Below are positions 42,824 through 52,400 of a stretch of DNA of 64,000 bases, piece by piece (within the stretch, counting starts at the first letter, position 1; the number at the start of each line of letters is the position of its first letter). Origin of the DNA: VAZQ01 sp963817135 (GTDB lineage: Bacteria > Pseudomonadota > Alphaproteobacteria > Rhizobiales > Xanthobacteraceae); NCBI GenBank assembly GCA_963817135.1, contig CAWFNG010000008.1, forward strand, positions 124,001 through 188,000. The letters run 5' to 3'. The notes below the pieces were generated by a model. It made no database searches, was not told the DNA's origin, and saw only the letters and a list, made by a program, of their open reading frames with translations. Position numbers and translations under genes: made by a program.

Positions 42824-43813
42824 ATGCGGCGGCGCAATTTTATAATAGGAATTGCTGGTTCGGCGGCGCTCTGGCCGCTTGCCGCCTACGCTCAGATATC
42901 CGATCGGATGCGGCGGATCGGTGTTCTCATGGCTCTGGCCGCAGACGATCCCGAAGGGCAGGCCCGCCTCGTGGCATTTGTGCAGGGATTGCAGGAATCG
43001 GGCTGGACCGACGGGCGCAATGTGCGGATCGACACGCGCTGGGCCGCGGGCGATGCCGACCGCGTTCGCAAATACGCGGCGGAATTGATCGCGCTCGCGC
43101 CGGACGTCATCCTCGCCTCTGGCGGCACGGGCGTCGGGGTGTTGCTCCAGGCGACCCGCACCGTGCCGATCGTGTTCACGCAGACCGCCGATCCGGTCGG
43201 CGCCGGCTACGTCGATAGCCTGGCGCGTCCGGGCGGCAACACCACCGGTTTTACTACTATGGAATACGGCATGAGCGGGAAATATCTGGAGCTGCTCAAA
43301 GAGACCGCACCGCGCATGGCGCGAGCGGCGGTCCTTCGGGATGCGACCGTACCCCAGGGGATCGGCCAGTTGGGCGCGATCCAGGCCGTAGCGCCGTCGT
43401 TCGGGGTGGAGGTGCGCCCGATCGACGTGCACGACGCGCCCGAAATCGAGCGCGCCGTCACGGCATTCGCGCGCTCCCCGAATGGCGGCCTGATCGTGTT
43501 GGCGAGCGCGTTGACGATCGTTCATCGCGATCTGATCATCACGCTGGCGGCCCGGCACAAACTGCCCGCGGTCTACCCCTTGCGCTTCTTCGTCACTGGC
43601 GGCGGCCTGATCTCCTACGGACCCGATACGATCGACCTAGAACGGCGCGCGGCCGGTTATGTCGATCGCATCCTCAAGGGCGCGAAGCCGGCCGACCTTC
43701 CGGTGCAATCACCGACCAAGTACGAGTTGGCGATCAATCTAAGGACAGCCAAGGCGCTCGGCCTCACCATGCCGCCAACACTGCTTGCCCGAGCCAACGA
43801 GGTGGTCGACTAG
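42824..43813 (+). CDS. Orphan ABC-type substrate-binding protein (TrpX-like)
   Basis: A 329-residue paralogue of the 39918 gene. It has the leader MRRRNFIIGIAGSAALWPLAAYAQ, then RRIGVLMALAADDPEGQARL, GWTDGRNVRIDTRWAAGDADR, PIVFTQTADPVGAGYVDSLARPGGNTTGFT and the end LAINLRTAKALGLTMPPTLLARANEVVD. No membrane or ATPase components adjoin it. It lies 100 bases after the second DUF4344 gene. Confidence 0.9.
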   Translation: MRRRNFIIGIAGSAALWPLAAYAQISDRMRRIGVLMALAADDPEGQARLVAFVQGLQESGWTDGRNVRIDTRWAAGDADRVRKYAAELIALAPDVILASGGTGVGVLLQATRTVPIVFTQTADPVGAGYVDSLARPGGNTTGFTTMEYGMSGKYLELLKETAPRMARAAVLRDATVPQGIGQLGAIQAVAPSFGVEVRPIDVHDAPEIERAVTAFARSPNGGLIVLASALTIVHRDLIITLAARHKLPAVYPLRFFVTGGGLISYGPDTIDLERRAAGYVDRILKGAKPADLPVQSPTKYELAINLRTAKALGLTMPPTLLARANEVVD

Positions 43814-43880
43814 AGATGAACGCTGGAGCCGGGCTCCTGCTTGCTCACTCGTGTTGCTGCATCTGCTCACGGCAGCTATT

Positions 43881-43942
43881 GGGCACGAACCCGCCGTGCC
43901 GACGCGCACCGCCAACGTCAGATGACTGAGGTGAAGCAGACC
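43881..43942. repeat. Dispersed 62-base repeat, copy 1
   Basis: GGCACGAACCCGCCG, then GCGCACC and CAACGTC, and finally ACTGAGGTGAAGCAGACC match 47887-47949 with a few differences. This copy is downstream of one orphan binding-protein gene; copy 2 is upstream of another. Confidence 0.75.
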
Positions 43943-43988
43943 TAAGGCAAAGCAGACACGCTTCGTGCATGCCAGCCCAAAGCGGCGC

Positions 43989-44204
43989 TCATTGAACTGT
44001 TTTATTTCTCAAAGTTGATTTCAAGATCGTCATTATTTCGGCAAATTCAGCAAAGTCTCTCGACAAAGCCTTGTTTTGGAACATCACTTCGGATCCACAA
44101 TCACACTCCAGATTTCCAGCAATCTCGTTGCCGTCTTGTGGGGCCAGCCCGCCGCAGCAAAGACAAAGAATTTTGACTGGTATCCTCTCTCGTGGGCCTG
44201 TCAT
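43989..44204 (-). CDS. Possible small cysteine-rich hypothetical protein
   Basis: A 71-codon frame starting MTGPRERIPVKILCLCCGGL, with cysteines arranged as CLCC then CDC that could bind a metal, and ending in a charged helix. I do not recognise a family and there is no strong ribosome site. The frame is open further upstream, but that part has no protein character. It lies in a remnant-rich stretch, so it may not be real. Confidence 0.3.
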   Translation of the reverse strand: MTGPRERIPVKILCLCCGGLAPQDGNEIAGNLECDCGSEVMFQNKALSRDFAEFAEIMTILKSTLRNKTVQ

Positions 44205-44430
44205 CTCGGTCCCTTGTCCACTCCGCCTCAATAACTGAGTCGTTGGTGCTTCGCCGAACAACTGGTCTCGCGTCCACATATAAATTCGCTTTGTGATCGT
44301 GCTTGACTTTTGCTGCGGTGCATGAGTTCGGGCACTAAGCGGCAGAGTCTTCCGCGCCAGGCAACCGAGCATGACCTGACTGGTCAGAGAGGTGCCGGTA
44401 AGCAGCAGGGACCGAATGCAATTCGATCCA

Positions 44431-44530
44431 ATGAAACGACCCGAGTTCATCACGCTGTTTAGCGGCGCAGCGACATGGTCGTTCCGTCGGTTCATGCTCC
44501 CTTGGCCGCGGCGCCGCGGGCTTGGCTGAT
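44431..44530 (+). pseudogene. ABC substrate-binding protein remnant
   Basis: ATG 44431 starts MKRPEFITLFSGAATWS, the leader of the orphan binding-protein family. After a loss of sequence, GLADCGYIEGKNVALE, a segment normally some 50 residues further on, follows in another frame (44519-44566) and runs directly into the truncated cyclase gene. It represents an internally deleted gene copy. Confidence 0.65.
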
Positions 44531-44575
44531 TGCGGCTACATCGAGGGTAAGAACGTCGCGCTTGAGGTTGCTGAA

Positions 44576-45154
44576 GTGAGCGACATTGCTGATTGGCTTG
44601 ATCGTCTGGGCCTCGGCCAGTACGCACCACGCTTCATTGAGAATGCGGTCGATCTATCTGTTCTATGTGAACTGAGCGACGACGATCTCAAGGAGATGGG
44701 TGTCCTGCTGGGCCACAGGCGCAGGATCCTGCGCGCGGTCGCGGACATGGAGCGCGAGGTCCCGACTGCGACGCCACCCGCGCCGCTCCACCAGGATGCC
44801 GAGCGCCGCCAGCTCACGGTGATGTTTTGTGATCTCGCGGGCTCGACCGCGCTCTCTGCGCAGCTTGATCCCGAGGATCTGCGCGCGCTCATCACAACCT
44901 ATCACCGATGCTGCGCAGAGGCGGTGACGCGCTTCGGCGGACGCGTCGCGCAATATCTCGGCGACGGGGTGATGGCCTATTTCGGGCATCCCAAGGCGCA
45001 CGAGGACGACGCCGAGCGTGCCATCCGCGCGGCACTTAGTACTATCGAAGGCATCGCCGAACTGCGTAGCGCGCAACGCCTCCAGAAATCCTGCTGCCAC
45101 GGTCGCCACAGCTGGCGCTGCGAACTGGAAACGAAAACGGAAACAGGTACGTGA
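44576..45154 (+). pseudogene. Truncated SAM-domain adenylate cyclase
   Basis: A probable original start GTG 44576 gives MSDIADWLDRLGLGQYAPRF, a SAM domain, followed by the cyclase core: QLTVMFCDLAGSTALSAQLDPEDL (first metal Asp) and RVAQYLGDGVMAYFGHPKAHEDDAERA (second metal Asp). The likeness to the 53056 gene stops near 45085, after AELRSAQRLQ. The last 20 residues are unrelated, so half the cyclase domain and the whole ATPase-TPR part are missing. It is fused behind a binding-protein remnant. It is unlikely to be active. Confidence 0.75.
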
Positions 45155-45208
45155 CGCTATCGGGACCGCAAAATAAGACCCCGTTGTGCCATGCAGAGAA
45201 CCCCCAGG

Positions 45209-45350
45209 CAGTCACCTGCATTCTCTCAGAGCACTTAGGTCACCCTGGATTTGCTTAGGTGCCCTGTGTCAGTAACCGAACGCTCCCCCAGTCAGTCCAT
45301 TCTCCCGGAGCACTTAGGTCACCCCAGAATTGCTTAGGAGCCCTGGGGCT
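45209..45350. repeat. Two imperfect direct repeats (period 79)
   Basis: GAGCACTTAGGTCACC occurs at 45229 and 45308, each followed by a variable ATTTGCTTAGG or AATTGCTTAGG and GCCCT, and preceded by CATTCTC. The units are about 60 bases with roughly 80 percent identity. Their function is unknown. Confidence 0.7.
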
Positions 45351-45806
45351 GGGATGCTTACCTGCGGCCCGCCGCGTTACCTGAAGAGCCATTTCGACGG
45401 CCGAAACCCAACTCGGGAAACGCATGCGCGAGCGCCTGAGGGGTGCCTTCCAGCCTTACGATGGGCACAACGTTGCGATCGAGGAGCGCAAACGCGCCGG
45501 TTTACGCGCTTTTCTTTTAGCCTATGACGGCAGTTGAGAGAGACACCTGAGCCCAAAGGATCGCGGTGAACACGGTCGCCAGAATCGCAGCGACGACCAA
45601 TAGGGCAAGCTGATTACGCATGACGCCAACTCACTGACTCACACCACGCGGATAACATGCCCGATTATCGTGAACAGAACGTTATTCGGGAGCCTGTATC
45701 GCCGTGCGTGCCGACACTTGCGGAAGCCAAGGCACGCTTTCTCGCGAACTGGGAAAAATGTCGCGCTGGCTCAACTCGCACCGGCTCGCCTTCTATTTAG
45801 CCGCGC
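45351..45806. other. Region without a clear gene
   Basis: Apart from the short minus-strand hydrophobic frame at 45517-45621 I see only degenerate sequence here, with no recognisable domain and no RNA gene. Confidence 0.45.
45517..45621 (-). CDS. Possible small hydrophobic peptide
   Basis: A 34-codon frame starting MRNQLALLVVAAILATVFTA: a single transmembrane helix with a basic N-terminus and a short polar tail. It could be a small membrane protein or a bare signal-like remnant. No family is recognised and the ribosome site is weak. Confidence 0.35.
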   Translation of the reverse strand: MRNQLALLVVAAILATVFTAILWAQVSLSTAVIG

Positions 45807-46349
45807 ATGTCGTTGCGCTTGCGTACCCTACCAGCGGGCTTCGTTCCGCCCTGCCTTCCGAGTACATCTAAAGCCCCGCCTAGCGGCAACGAATGGCTGC
45901 ACGAAATCAAGCACGACAGCTTTCGGGTGATTGCCCGCAAGATCGGCAAACGGGTGAAACTCTACAGCCATCCCGGCAATGATCTGACGAAGCGCTTCCC
46001 TCTCAATTGTCGAGGCACTCGGTCGCTTGCGTGCGCGCTCCTGCATCATCGACGGTGAGGCAGTCGCGTGCGGGACGGACGGCATTGCTTGCTTCGAGCT
46101 GATCCGGCGGTGGGATACTGACGAAGCCGTGTTCATGTGGGCCTTCGATCTGATTGAGCTAGACGGCGAAGACATTCGGCGCGATCCGCTCGAAATGCGC
46201 AAGCCAACTCTTGACGTCCTGCTCAGCCGCAGGGCACCGGGCATTCGCTTTAACGAGCATATCGAGGACGATGGTCTGATCGTTTTTCACCACGCATGCA
46301 AGCTCGGGCTCGAAGGCATCGTGTCGAAGTGCAAAGACTGCCGGCTGTA
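45807..46349 (+). pseudogene. ATP-dependent DNA ligase (LigD-type) fragment, frameshifted and truncated
   Basis: The start reads FVPPCLPSTSKAPPSGNEWLHEIKHDSFRVIARK, where KHDS replaces the nucleotidyl-transfer motif KxDG. The frame breaks near 46005. It continues as LRARSCIIDGEAVACGTDGI, MWAFDLIELDGEDIRRDPLEMRK and GLEGIVSK (motif IV), then stops at 46350 where the next motif should follow. About 180 of the usual 300 or more residues of the ligase domain remain. The damaged active site, frameshift and truncation all argue against function. Confidence 0.8.
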
Positions 46350-46437
46350 GAGTTGCACCCGCTTGCCTTCCTTGCGCGCAATGACCTGGAACCCGTCATG
46401 CTTTGATTTCATACAGCCACCGCTCGCCTGAAGGCGG
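46343..46437 (-). pseudogene. Second DNA ligase fragment, inverted
   Basis: On the minus strand the DNA encodes PPSGERWLYEIK, then after one extra base HDGFQVIARKEGKRVQLYSR. This is the same motif-I region as at 45885-45970 but from a different copy (it keeps KHDG). It directly abuts the truncated 3' end of the plus-strand fragment, making an inverted pair. Confidence 0.75.
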
Positions 46438-46800
46438 CTGCGGCGCTGGCGAGGGAAGGCACGGTGCGATGAAGCTCGCCGGGAGGGCACGCGGACGCAA
46501 CAACATGGCCGAGCGTTATAGGAAATCGCGTTCGGTACACAAACGCATGACCATCCGCCACATGGAATGTCTGCCGATTGAGGAGGAGCAGTCAGCGATG
46601 TTGCGGCGCGGTAACGGCGGGAATTGACCCAATTCGGACATAAGCGGCGTTGGCGGTTGCAAAATCGCTTTCATACCCGCTGACTGATCCGCGCCAATTC
46701 GGTATCCTGACGGCCCTGCTGCGGGGGACCAAATGCAATTTCGCGGCCGGATGGCCGTTGGCGGCGCGGCTTCGTGGCCATGTGCCCAAGGGAGACAACA

Positions 46801-47836
46801 ATGACACAGATTAGTGCTTCTGAGAAAAAACGGATCATCGCTGCTATTAAGCGGCGGAAACCATCAGATAATCTCGCCTTGAAGGGTCTGATCCAGCGCC
46901 CGCAACCGCCCGCCAGTTACCGCCAGTTCGAGAAGCGTCTCACACAATTAATGGAAAAGGCTGGCGTGGATGTCCACAAGCTCAACGAGACCATTCGCCG
47001 CCAGCAACGTGAGCGGCCTCGTCTTGTAGAAAAGCCGTCTCAGATAGACAAAAAAACTGTTGCTGCGGCCACACGAGCATTTCGTTACGGAATTAAGGAG
47101 CGGCGTAGAAGCGCGAGGCTACTTGCAAGCCTCAGACTCTCAACCCGCTAGCGTATTCTTAGATACCCCGTTTTTTATCGATATTTTCGACTCGAACATC
47201 GAACCGTGGAATAGCACCGCTAAACTCGTGGTCAACTGGGATCAAGACGTTGATTTAGATTTTGCTTTGTTCAATTTCGACTTTGTCTGGCGAAATGAGT
47301 CCTTCCACGATGTTTTGATTTCGGCCGCGAGCGTGCTCATCGCCAGGGGATTACTACGTAGTTTCGCCTCGTCATTGTTCGGACAGTGCTATGCCGACGT
47401 TCTTTGCTTCGCTAAGTTGAACATTCTAGAGCTCTGGAATGATCCCCCGACTTCGCCGTTGTTTGAGTATTCCCAGTCTGTATTGATGGGAGACAGCGGA
47501 CCGGCAGAAACCTCGTCTGAGGGTTGGCCCAGTCAAGACGCAGCGATTGGGGAATTTTTTCAAGGATTTCAGCTTTATCACAACAATTTTTTCACGGTTC
47601 CCGCCCGACAGGCGGTGGTGTTCCAGGTCGGTGCCGACGTTGGACCCTTAATATCCAGCCTGTGGGACGCAGGTGGGAACGTCATGGCTGACTTCGCCAC
47701 TGACGGCCGTTTTCTCCTGTGCCCGTTCGTGGAGCTACAAGTTCTTACCATTCCACAACAAGTCGGGGTCTCTGCGAGTACTTCCTCAAGGCGCACGACC
47801 AGCAAGAAACTCGGTAGGACACGCGCGGGTTCGTAA
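46801..47836 (+). pseudogene. Hypothetical protein, one frameshift
   Basis: ATG 46801 (GGGAGA upstream) opens a Lys/Arg-rich helical part: MTQISASEKKRIIAAIKRRK, then IQRPQPPASYRQFEKRLTQLMEKAGVD. The frame breaks near 47105 and continues in the next frame as SDSQPASVFLDTPFFIDIFDSNIEPWNSTAKLVVNWD, a beta-rich region ending near 47836. Joined it would be about 345 residues. I recall similar beta-rich proteins (WNSxAKxxV, PLFxxSQS) annotated as hypothetical in soil bacteria, but no function is known. No signal peptide or membrane helix is seen. Confidence 0.6.
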
Positions 47837-47886
47837 TTAGGACCGCACCAGGCTGTCGAATAAGAGTTGGGAGTAATGTCTCCTCT

Positions 47887-47949
47887 TGGCACGAACCCGC
47901 CGCACCGATGCGCACCATCAACGTCGGATCACTGAGGTGAAGCAGACCA
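47887..47949. repeat. Dispersed 62-base repeat, copy 2
   Basis: Matches 43881-43942, including GGCACGAACCCGCCG and ACTGAGGTGAAGCAGACC. It lies 134 bases before the 48083 binding-protein gene. Confidence 0.75.
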
Positions 47950-48082
47950 ATGCGGAGGCCCTTCTTACCGCCGTTGTTGACCCATCTGGCGAGATAAGCT
48001 GGATTAAAATCCCGCACCCAGCAGTCTCCGGCTGTGCTGGGGTGTGCTATCCTTTCGGTTGGAAGCGCGGGAGGCCCTGGCA

Positions 48083-49063
48083 GTGAAACGGCGCGATTTC
48101 ATCATGCTTATCGGCGGCACGGTGACTTGGCCGCTCGCGGCACACGCGCAACGGCCGGCGATGCCGGTGATCGGGTTCGTCAACGCTGCTTCGCCCCAGG
48201 CTTACGCGCGGATGTTGTCCGCCTTTCTCAAAGGTCTCAGCGAAACGAGCTATATCGAGGACCAGAACGTCAAGATCGAATACCGGTGGGCGCAGGGTGA
48301 AATTGATCGGTTGCCTGCATTGGCGGCTGATCTGGTTCATCGCGAAGTGGCGGTGATTGCCGCGACCGGCACTCCGGCGGCACTTGCGGCAAAAGCGGCG
48401 ACCACGACGCTTCCGATCGTGTTCGAAACAGGCAGCGACCCGGTCCAGATCGGCCTCGTCGCCAGCCTTAACCGGCCGGGCGGCAATATCACGGGCATAG
48501 CCCAATTGGCAGTTGAGGTCGCGCCGAAGCGGCTGCAATTGCTGCACGAGCTGGTTCCCACGGCACGGCTCATCGCGCTCCTCGTTGACCCGACCGATCC
48601 AGCCATCTCCGAAAAGACGACACAAGGCGTGCAGGCGGCGGCCCGGAGTCTCGGGCTGGAGCTTCATGTTCTGAATGTCAGCAGCGAACGTGACCTCGAT
48701 GCAGTTTTCGCAAACCTAATCCAATTGCGAGCAGGCGGGCTGGTGATTAGCGGGGGCCAATTCTTCAATAGTAGAAGCAAGCAGCTCGCCGCGCGGGCGC
48801 TCCAACATGCGGTGCCAACGATCTTCCCATATCGCGATCTCGCCACTGCCGGCGGCCTGATGAGCTACGGAGCGAGCCTTACTGATGCCTATCGCCTTGC
48901 CGGCATCTACACCGGCCGAGTTCTCAAGGGCGAGAAGCCCGCGGATCTACCGGTCCAGCAGGCAACCAAAGTCGAGCTGATCATCAACCTCGATACGGCC
49001 AAGGCGCTCGGCATAAACGTGCCGCTGTCATTGATCGGCCGCGCCGACGAGGTGATTGAATAA
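48083..49063 (+). CDS. Orphan ABC-type substrate-binding protein (TrpX-like)
   Basis: A 326-residue member of the same family as the genes at 39918 and 42824. The start is GTG 48083, giving the leader MKRRDFIMLIGGTVTWPLAAHAQ. Family marks are PVIGFVNAASPQAYARMLSAF, PIVFETGSDPVQIGLVASLNRPGGNITGIA and KVELIINLDTAKALGINVP. No transporter partners are adjacent. Confidence 0.9.
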   Translation: MKRRDFIMLIGGTVTWPLAAHAQRPAMPVIGFVNAASPQAYARMLSAFLKGLSETSYIEDQNVKIEYRWAQGEIDRLPALAADLVHREVAVIAATGTPAALAAKAATTTLPIVFETGSDPVQIGLVASLNRPGGNITGIAQLAVEVAPKRLQLLHELVPTARLIALLVDPTDPAISEKTTQGVQAAARSLGLELHVLNVSSERDLDAVFANLIQLRAGGLVISGGQFFNSRSKQLAARALQHAVPTIFPYRDLATAGGLMSYGASLTDAYRLAGIYTGRVLKGEKPADLPVQQATKVELIINLDTAKALGINVPLSLIGRADEVIE

Positions 49064-49167
49064 GTGCGCCAGCCGCAAGCTGGTGCACAGGGCGTTGGCT
49101 TGCATACGGCAGTGTGCTGCCGTCAATACCCGAGGTGGGGGCCAGTCGCTTGTGTGGGGTGCCTGCT

Positions 49168-49428
49168 TTATCTCTTCTTTCTTCCGGCCGGCGCCAGCGG
49201 CGCCTGCCGTCGCTTGCTGTTCAACCTTTGAAGAAGCGGGCGTACTTTGCTTCTCAATTCCGACTTGATGCTCGGATGGATCTGCACGAACTTTTTGCGC
49301 CGCTGGGAGATTAACCGGCGAATTTCTGGAGAGGTCTGTATATGGTGTAGAACATGCTCATGAAGTATCGCAAAATCTTTCTTGCTTAGTCCTTTACATT
49401 CTTGGGCTGTAAATATTACGTCTGCCAT
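49168..49428 (-). CDS. Small basic hypothetical protein downstream of the NRPS-like gene
   Basis: An 86-residue protein starting MADVIFTAQECKGLSKKDFA and continuing ILHEHVLHHIQTSPEIRRLI. It is predicted helical and ends in a Lys/Arg-rich tail. GGAGG lies eight bases before the ATG, which supports it as a real gene. It follows the NRPS-like gene by 63 bases on the same strand. I do not recognise a family. Confidence 0.55.
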   Translation of the reverse strand: MADVIFTAQECKGLSKKDFAILHEHVLHHIQTSPEIRRLISQRRKKFVQIHPSIKSELRSKVRPLLQRLNSKRRQAPLAPAGRKKR

Positions 49429-49491
49429 GGCATGTCCCTCCGTTGAAGTCCTGTTGGCATGGATAAAACGCAAAGCATGCACCTGCCCTTT

Positions 49492-52400
49492 TTAACGTCC
49501 ATGCAACGAAAGGCGGATGGTTGAGATCGGCCGGTCTGGCTTCGCCACCACGCGCCTAAGCACCTGCTGAAAGTCTCGGAGCAGGCGAAGGATAGCTCGC
49601 GCGCTGAACAGATGCGGCTTGTAAACGCAAGTGCCCCTCAGCCCGCGTGCTCCATCGTGCAGCATCAAAATAACATCGAAATTCGCCGGCGTCACTAAGG
49701 GTAACATCATGCTCGGATTGGCCTCCTCGACAGTGAGCTGGCGCCCCGAGCCTGCAATCGGCCGCAACGTCGCATTCTGTAGCAAAATCATAATCTTCGC
49801 CAACTCGCCAGGCTTGGTGCCGTGCTCGCGTTCAAGAGCCTTGGCGATTACGTCGATAGGAAGATCCTGGTGAGCGAAGGCTGCGAGGGTGGTCGCACGA
49901 ACCCGGCGCAGTAACTCGCGCGGAGTGGGATCGCCTGCCAGAGTGGTGCGGAGGATCACCGCATTCGCCAGAGGCCCGATTAATCCGGTGGTCCCGGGCC
50001 GGTTGCGATTGGCCACGTTCGTGGCCACGCGGATATCATCTTGAGCCAGGTACCGGTGCAACAGAGTTTTCAAGGCAGCGACGAGCACCATGAATAGCGT
50101 GCCACCTTCGTTCTGGGCGAAGCGTCTGGCGGATTGCGTGAGGCTCGCAGGCAATGCCCAGGGCCGCCGCGCCGTACGCAAGTCGTCGATTCGGCGTTTC
50201 GGACCGCCCCTGGCAATGGTCATCGCGGGCAGCGGAGAGTGAAGCTGCTCTCGCCAATAGGCGAGCTGCGCAACCATGTCCGCATGCGATTTCCAGTGGC
50301 GCTGCCAGTATGCAAAGTCTGCGTATTGAAGCGGCAGCGGCGCGAGAGGCGATTCCGCGCCGGCATAGAGCGCATCATAGACGGCGATCAGCTCCTCGAC
50401 GAGCACGCCGAGCGACCAGCCGTCGCAGATTGCCTGGTGCATGGAGATGAGGAGGAGGTGTTGCCTCTTGGTCAGGCGCAGCAGGCGAGCCCGAATGAGA
50501 GGCCCCTCTGCGAGGTCAAAGGAATGCAGTACTTCTTCTTGAATAAGCTTGTGTGCGGTGGCCTCCTTTTTCGAAGGCGGCTTACCCAGCAGATCGTCAA
50601 ATGCCAGTGCAATGGTCCGCTGCGGCGCAATGATTTGCACGCATCCATCGTCGACAACCGCAAGCGTTGTGCGCAGAATTTCGTGGCGCCGCACGATTTC
50701 GTTGAGGCTTCGCTCCAGGACCGCCGGGTCGCACGGCGACGCTATCCGGAGCGCGTATAATATGTTGAAAAAAGGCAGGTCCGTGAGCGCACGCTGTAGC
50801 TTCCACAAACGTTCCTGCACCATCGAAGCCGGCATTGCGCCCTTTACTCGCGCCGCGCGGGCAAGGGCGGAGCGAGCTCCGGGTGGTTGGCCGGCCTGCA
50901 TCGCCTGTTCCAGATGGCGCGCCACCTCTGCGATAGTCGGCGCCTCAAAAAATTTCGCGACCTCGAGTCCAACCCCCGTAAGCTTGTAGACGCAGGCGAG
51001 AGCGCGTGTTGCAAGCAGAGAATCTCCGCCCGACACGAAGAAGTCGTCATGGATGCCGATCTGCTGCACCTGCAGGACCTCCGCCCAATGCTTGCTCAGC
51101 AATTCCTCGAGTGGCGTTCGCGGCGCGGCGAAGGCGAGGCGGGGGCTGGCCACAACACCCAGTCTGGCTGCCAAGCCGATACGCTGCACCTTGCCGGTCG
51201 GGCCTTTTGGAATTTTACTGACAATGCGTACCTGGCGCGGCACCTTGAAGTTGGCGATGCGGCCGATGGCGAACTGACGGATCTCTTTCGGCGTCGCGGC
51301 ACAGTTGGGCCGCAACACGACCGCCGCAGCGACGTCCTCTCCCAGCGTGACATGTGGGACGGCAAAGGTTACCGCCTCTGCCACCGCGGGATGTCGGAGC
51401 AGCACCTCGTCGACTTCCAGCGGGGCAATTTTCTCCCCACCGCGATTGATGATTTCGCGAGCGCGGCCTGCGAGAAAAAGGTAGCCGTCGTCATCGAAGT
51501 AACCTAAATCCCCGGTCCTGAACCAATCGCCGGCAAAGGCGGCCTTGGTCGACATGGGATCCCGATCGTAACCGCGCATCACGCCCGCGCCGCGGACGAC
51601 GACCTCTCCGGTCTTGCCGTTGGTCAGCAAAGCCCCTCGTTCGTCCATAATCGCGACGTCGAGATTTACTGGTATACCGGCCGAGCCGGTCTTGCGTTGG
51701 CCCGGCGGCAGCGGATTGCTTGCGATCGGCGTGGATGTGGTTTCCGTCATCGCATAGTACTCGATCACGGGCGCTTTGAAGGTCGACTCCAGTTCCATCA
51801 AGACCTGAGCCGGCAGAGGAGCAGATCCGGAACGGATGAAACGCAGAACGCAGTTCGCCAATCGCGTCTGATTGTGCCGAGCCTCAGCGAGAATTGCTTT
51901 ATGGATGGTGGATACCGCGGAGTACCATGTCGGCTGGAACGCGTTTAGCCACCCAAAGAAGCTGTTGACGTCCCAACCAGGTGTACATGCGACACTGGCA
52001 CCGGCCGCCAGCGAGGCCATCAGCGTGTTGTGCAGGCCATGGCCGTGAAACAGCGGCAGCATGTTTATGCAACGATCCGCTTCAGTTAGCGCCCACGCGC
52101 CTGCGGAGCTGTAGGCCGACGCGCAGATATTGGCGTGCGTCTGCGGGACAATCTTTGGTCGCGCCGTTGTGCCGGATGTGAGCAGCAGCACGGCGACGTG
52201 CTCGGGGCTAACTAATTCATGAGCCGGCGGATACTGCCGATCTCCAGCGAGCGTGAACAGACCGGCCTCTGCATCCGACACGGCCGACAACTCAATGACA
52301 CGCACCCCATGGGACAGTGCAACACGTCGCGCAGGCGAATCGATACCCGCCTGCGTAATCAACGCACGAGGTCCCAGAGCAGTGAAATATCTGTCGAGTT

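Noticed and set aside
44205..44630. N-terminal half of a longer minus-strand frame ending at 43989
   Set aside because: It lies opposite the binding-protein remnant and the start of the cyclase fragment and has no protein character. Only the last 71 codons are kept, at low confidence.
45209..45350. CRISPR-like array
   Set aside because: There are only two imperfect units with no constant-length spacers and no cas genes in the window.
50134..51507. Plus-strand frames opposite the NRPS gene
   Set aside because: They are antisense shadows of the A-PCP-C gene, whose motifs are unambiguous on the minus strand.
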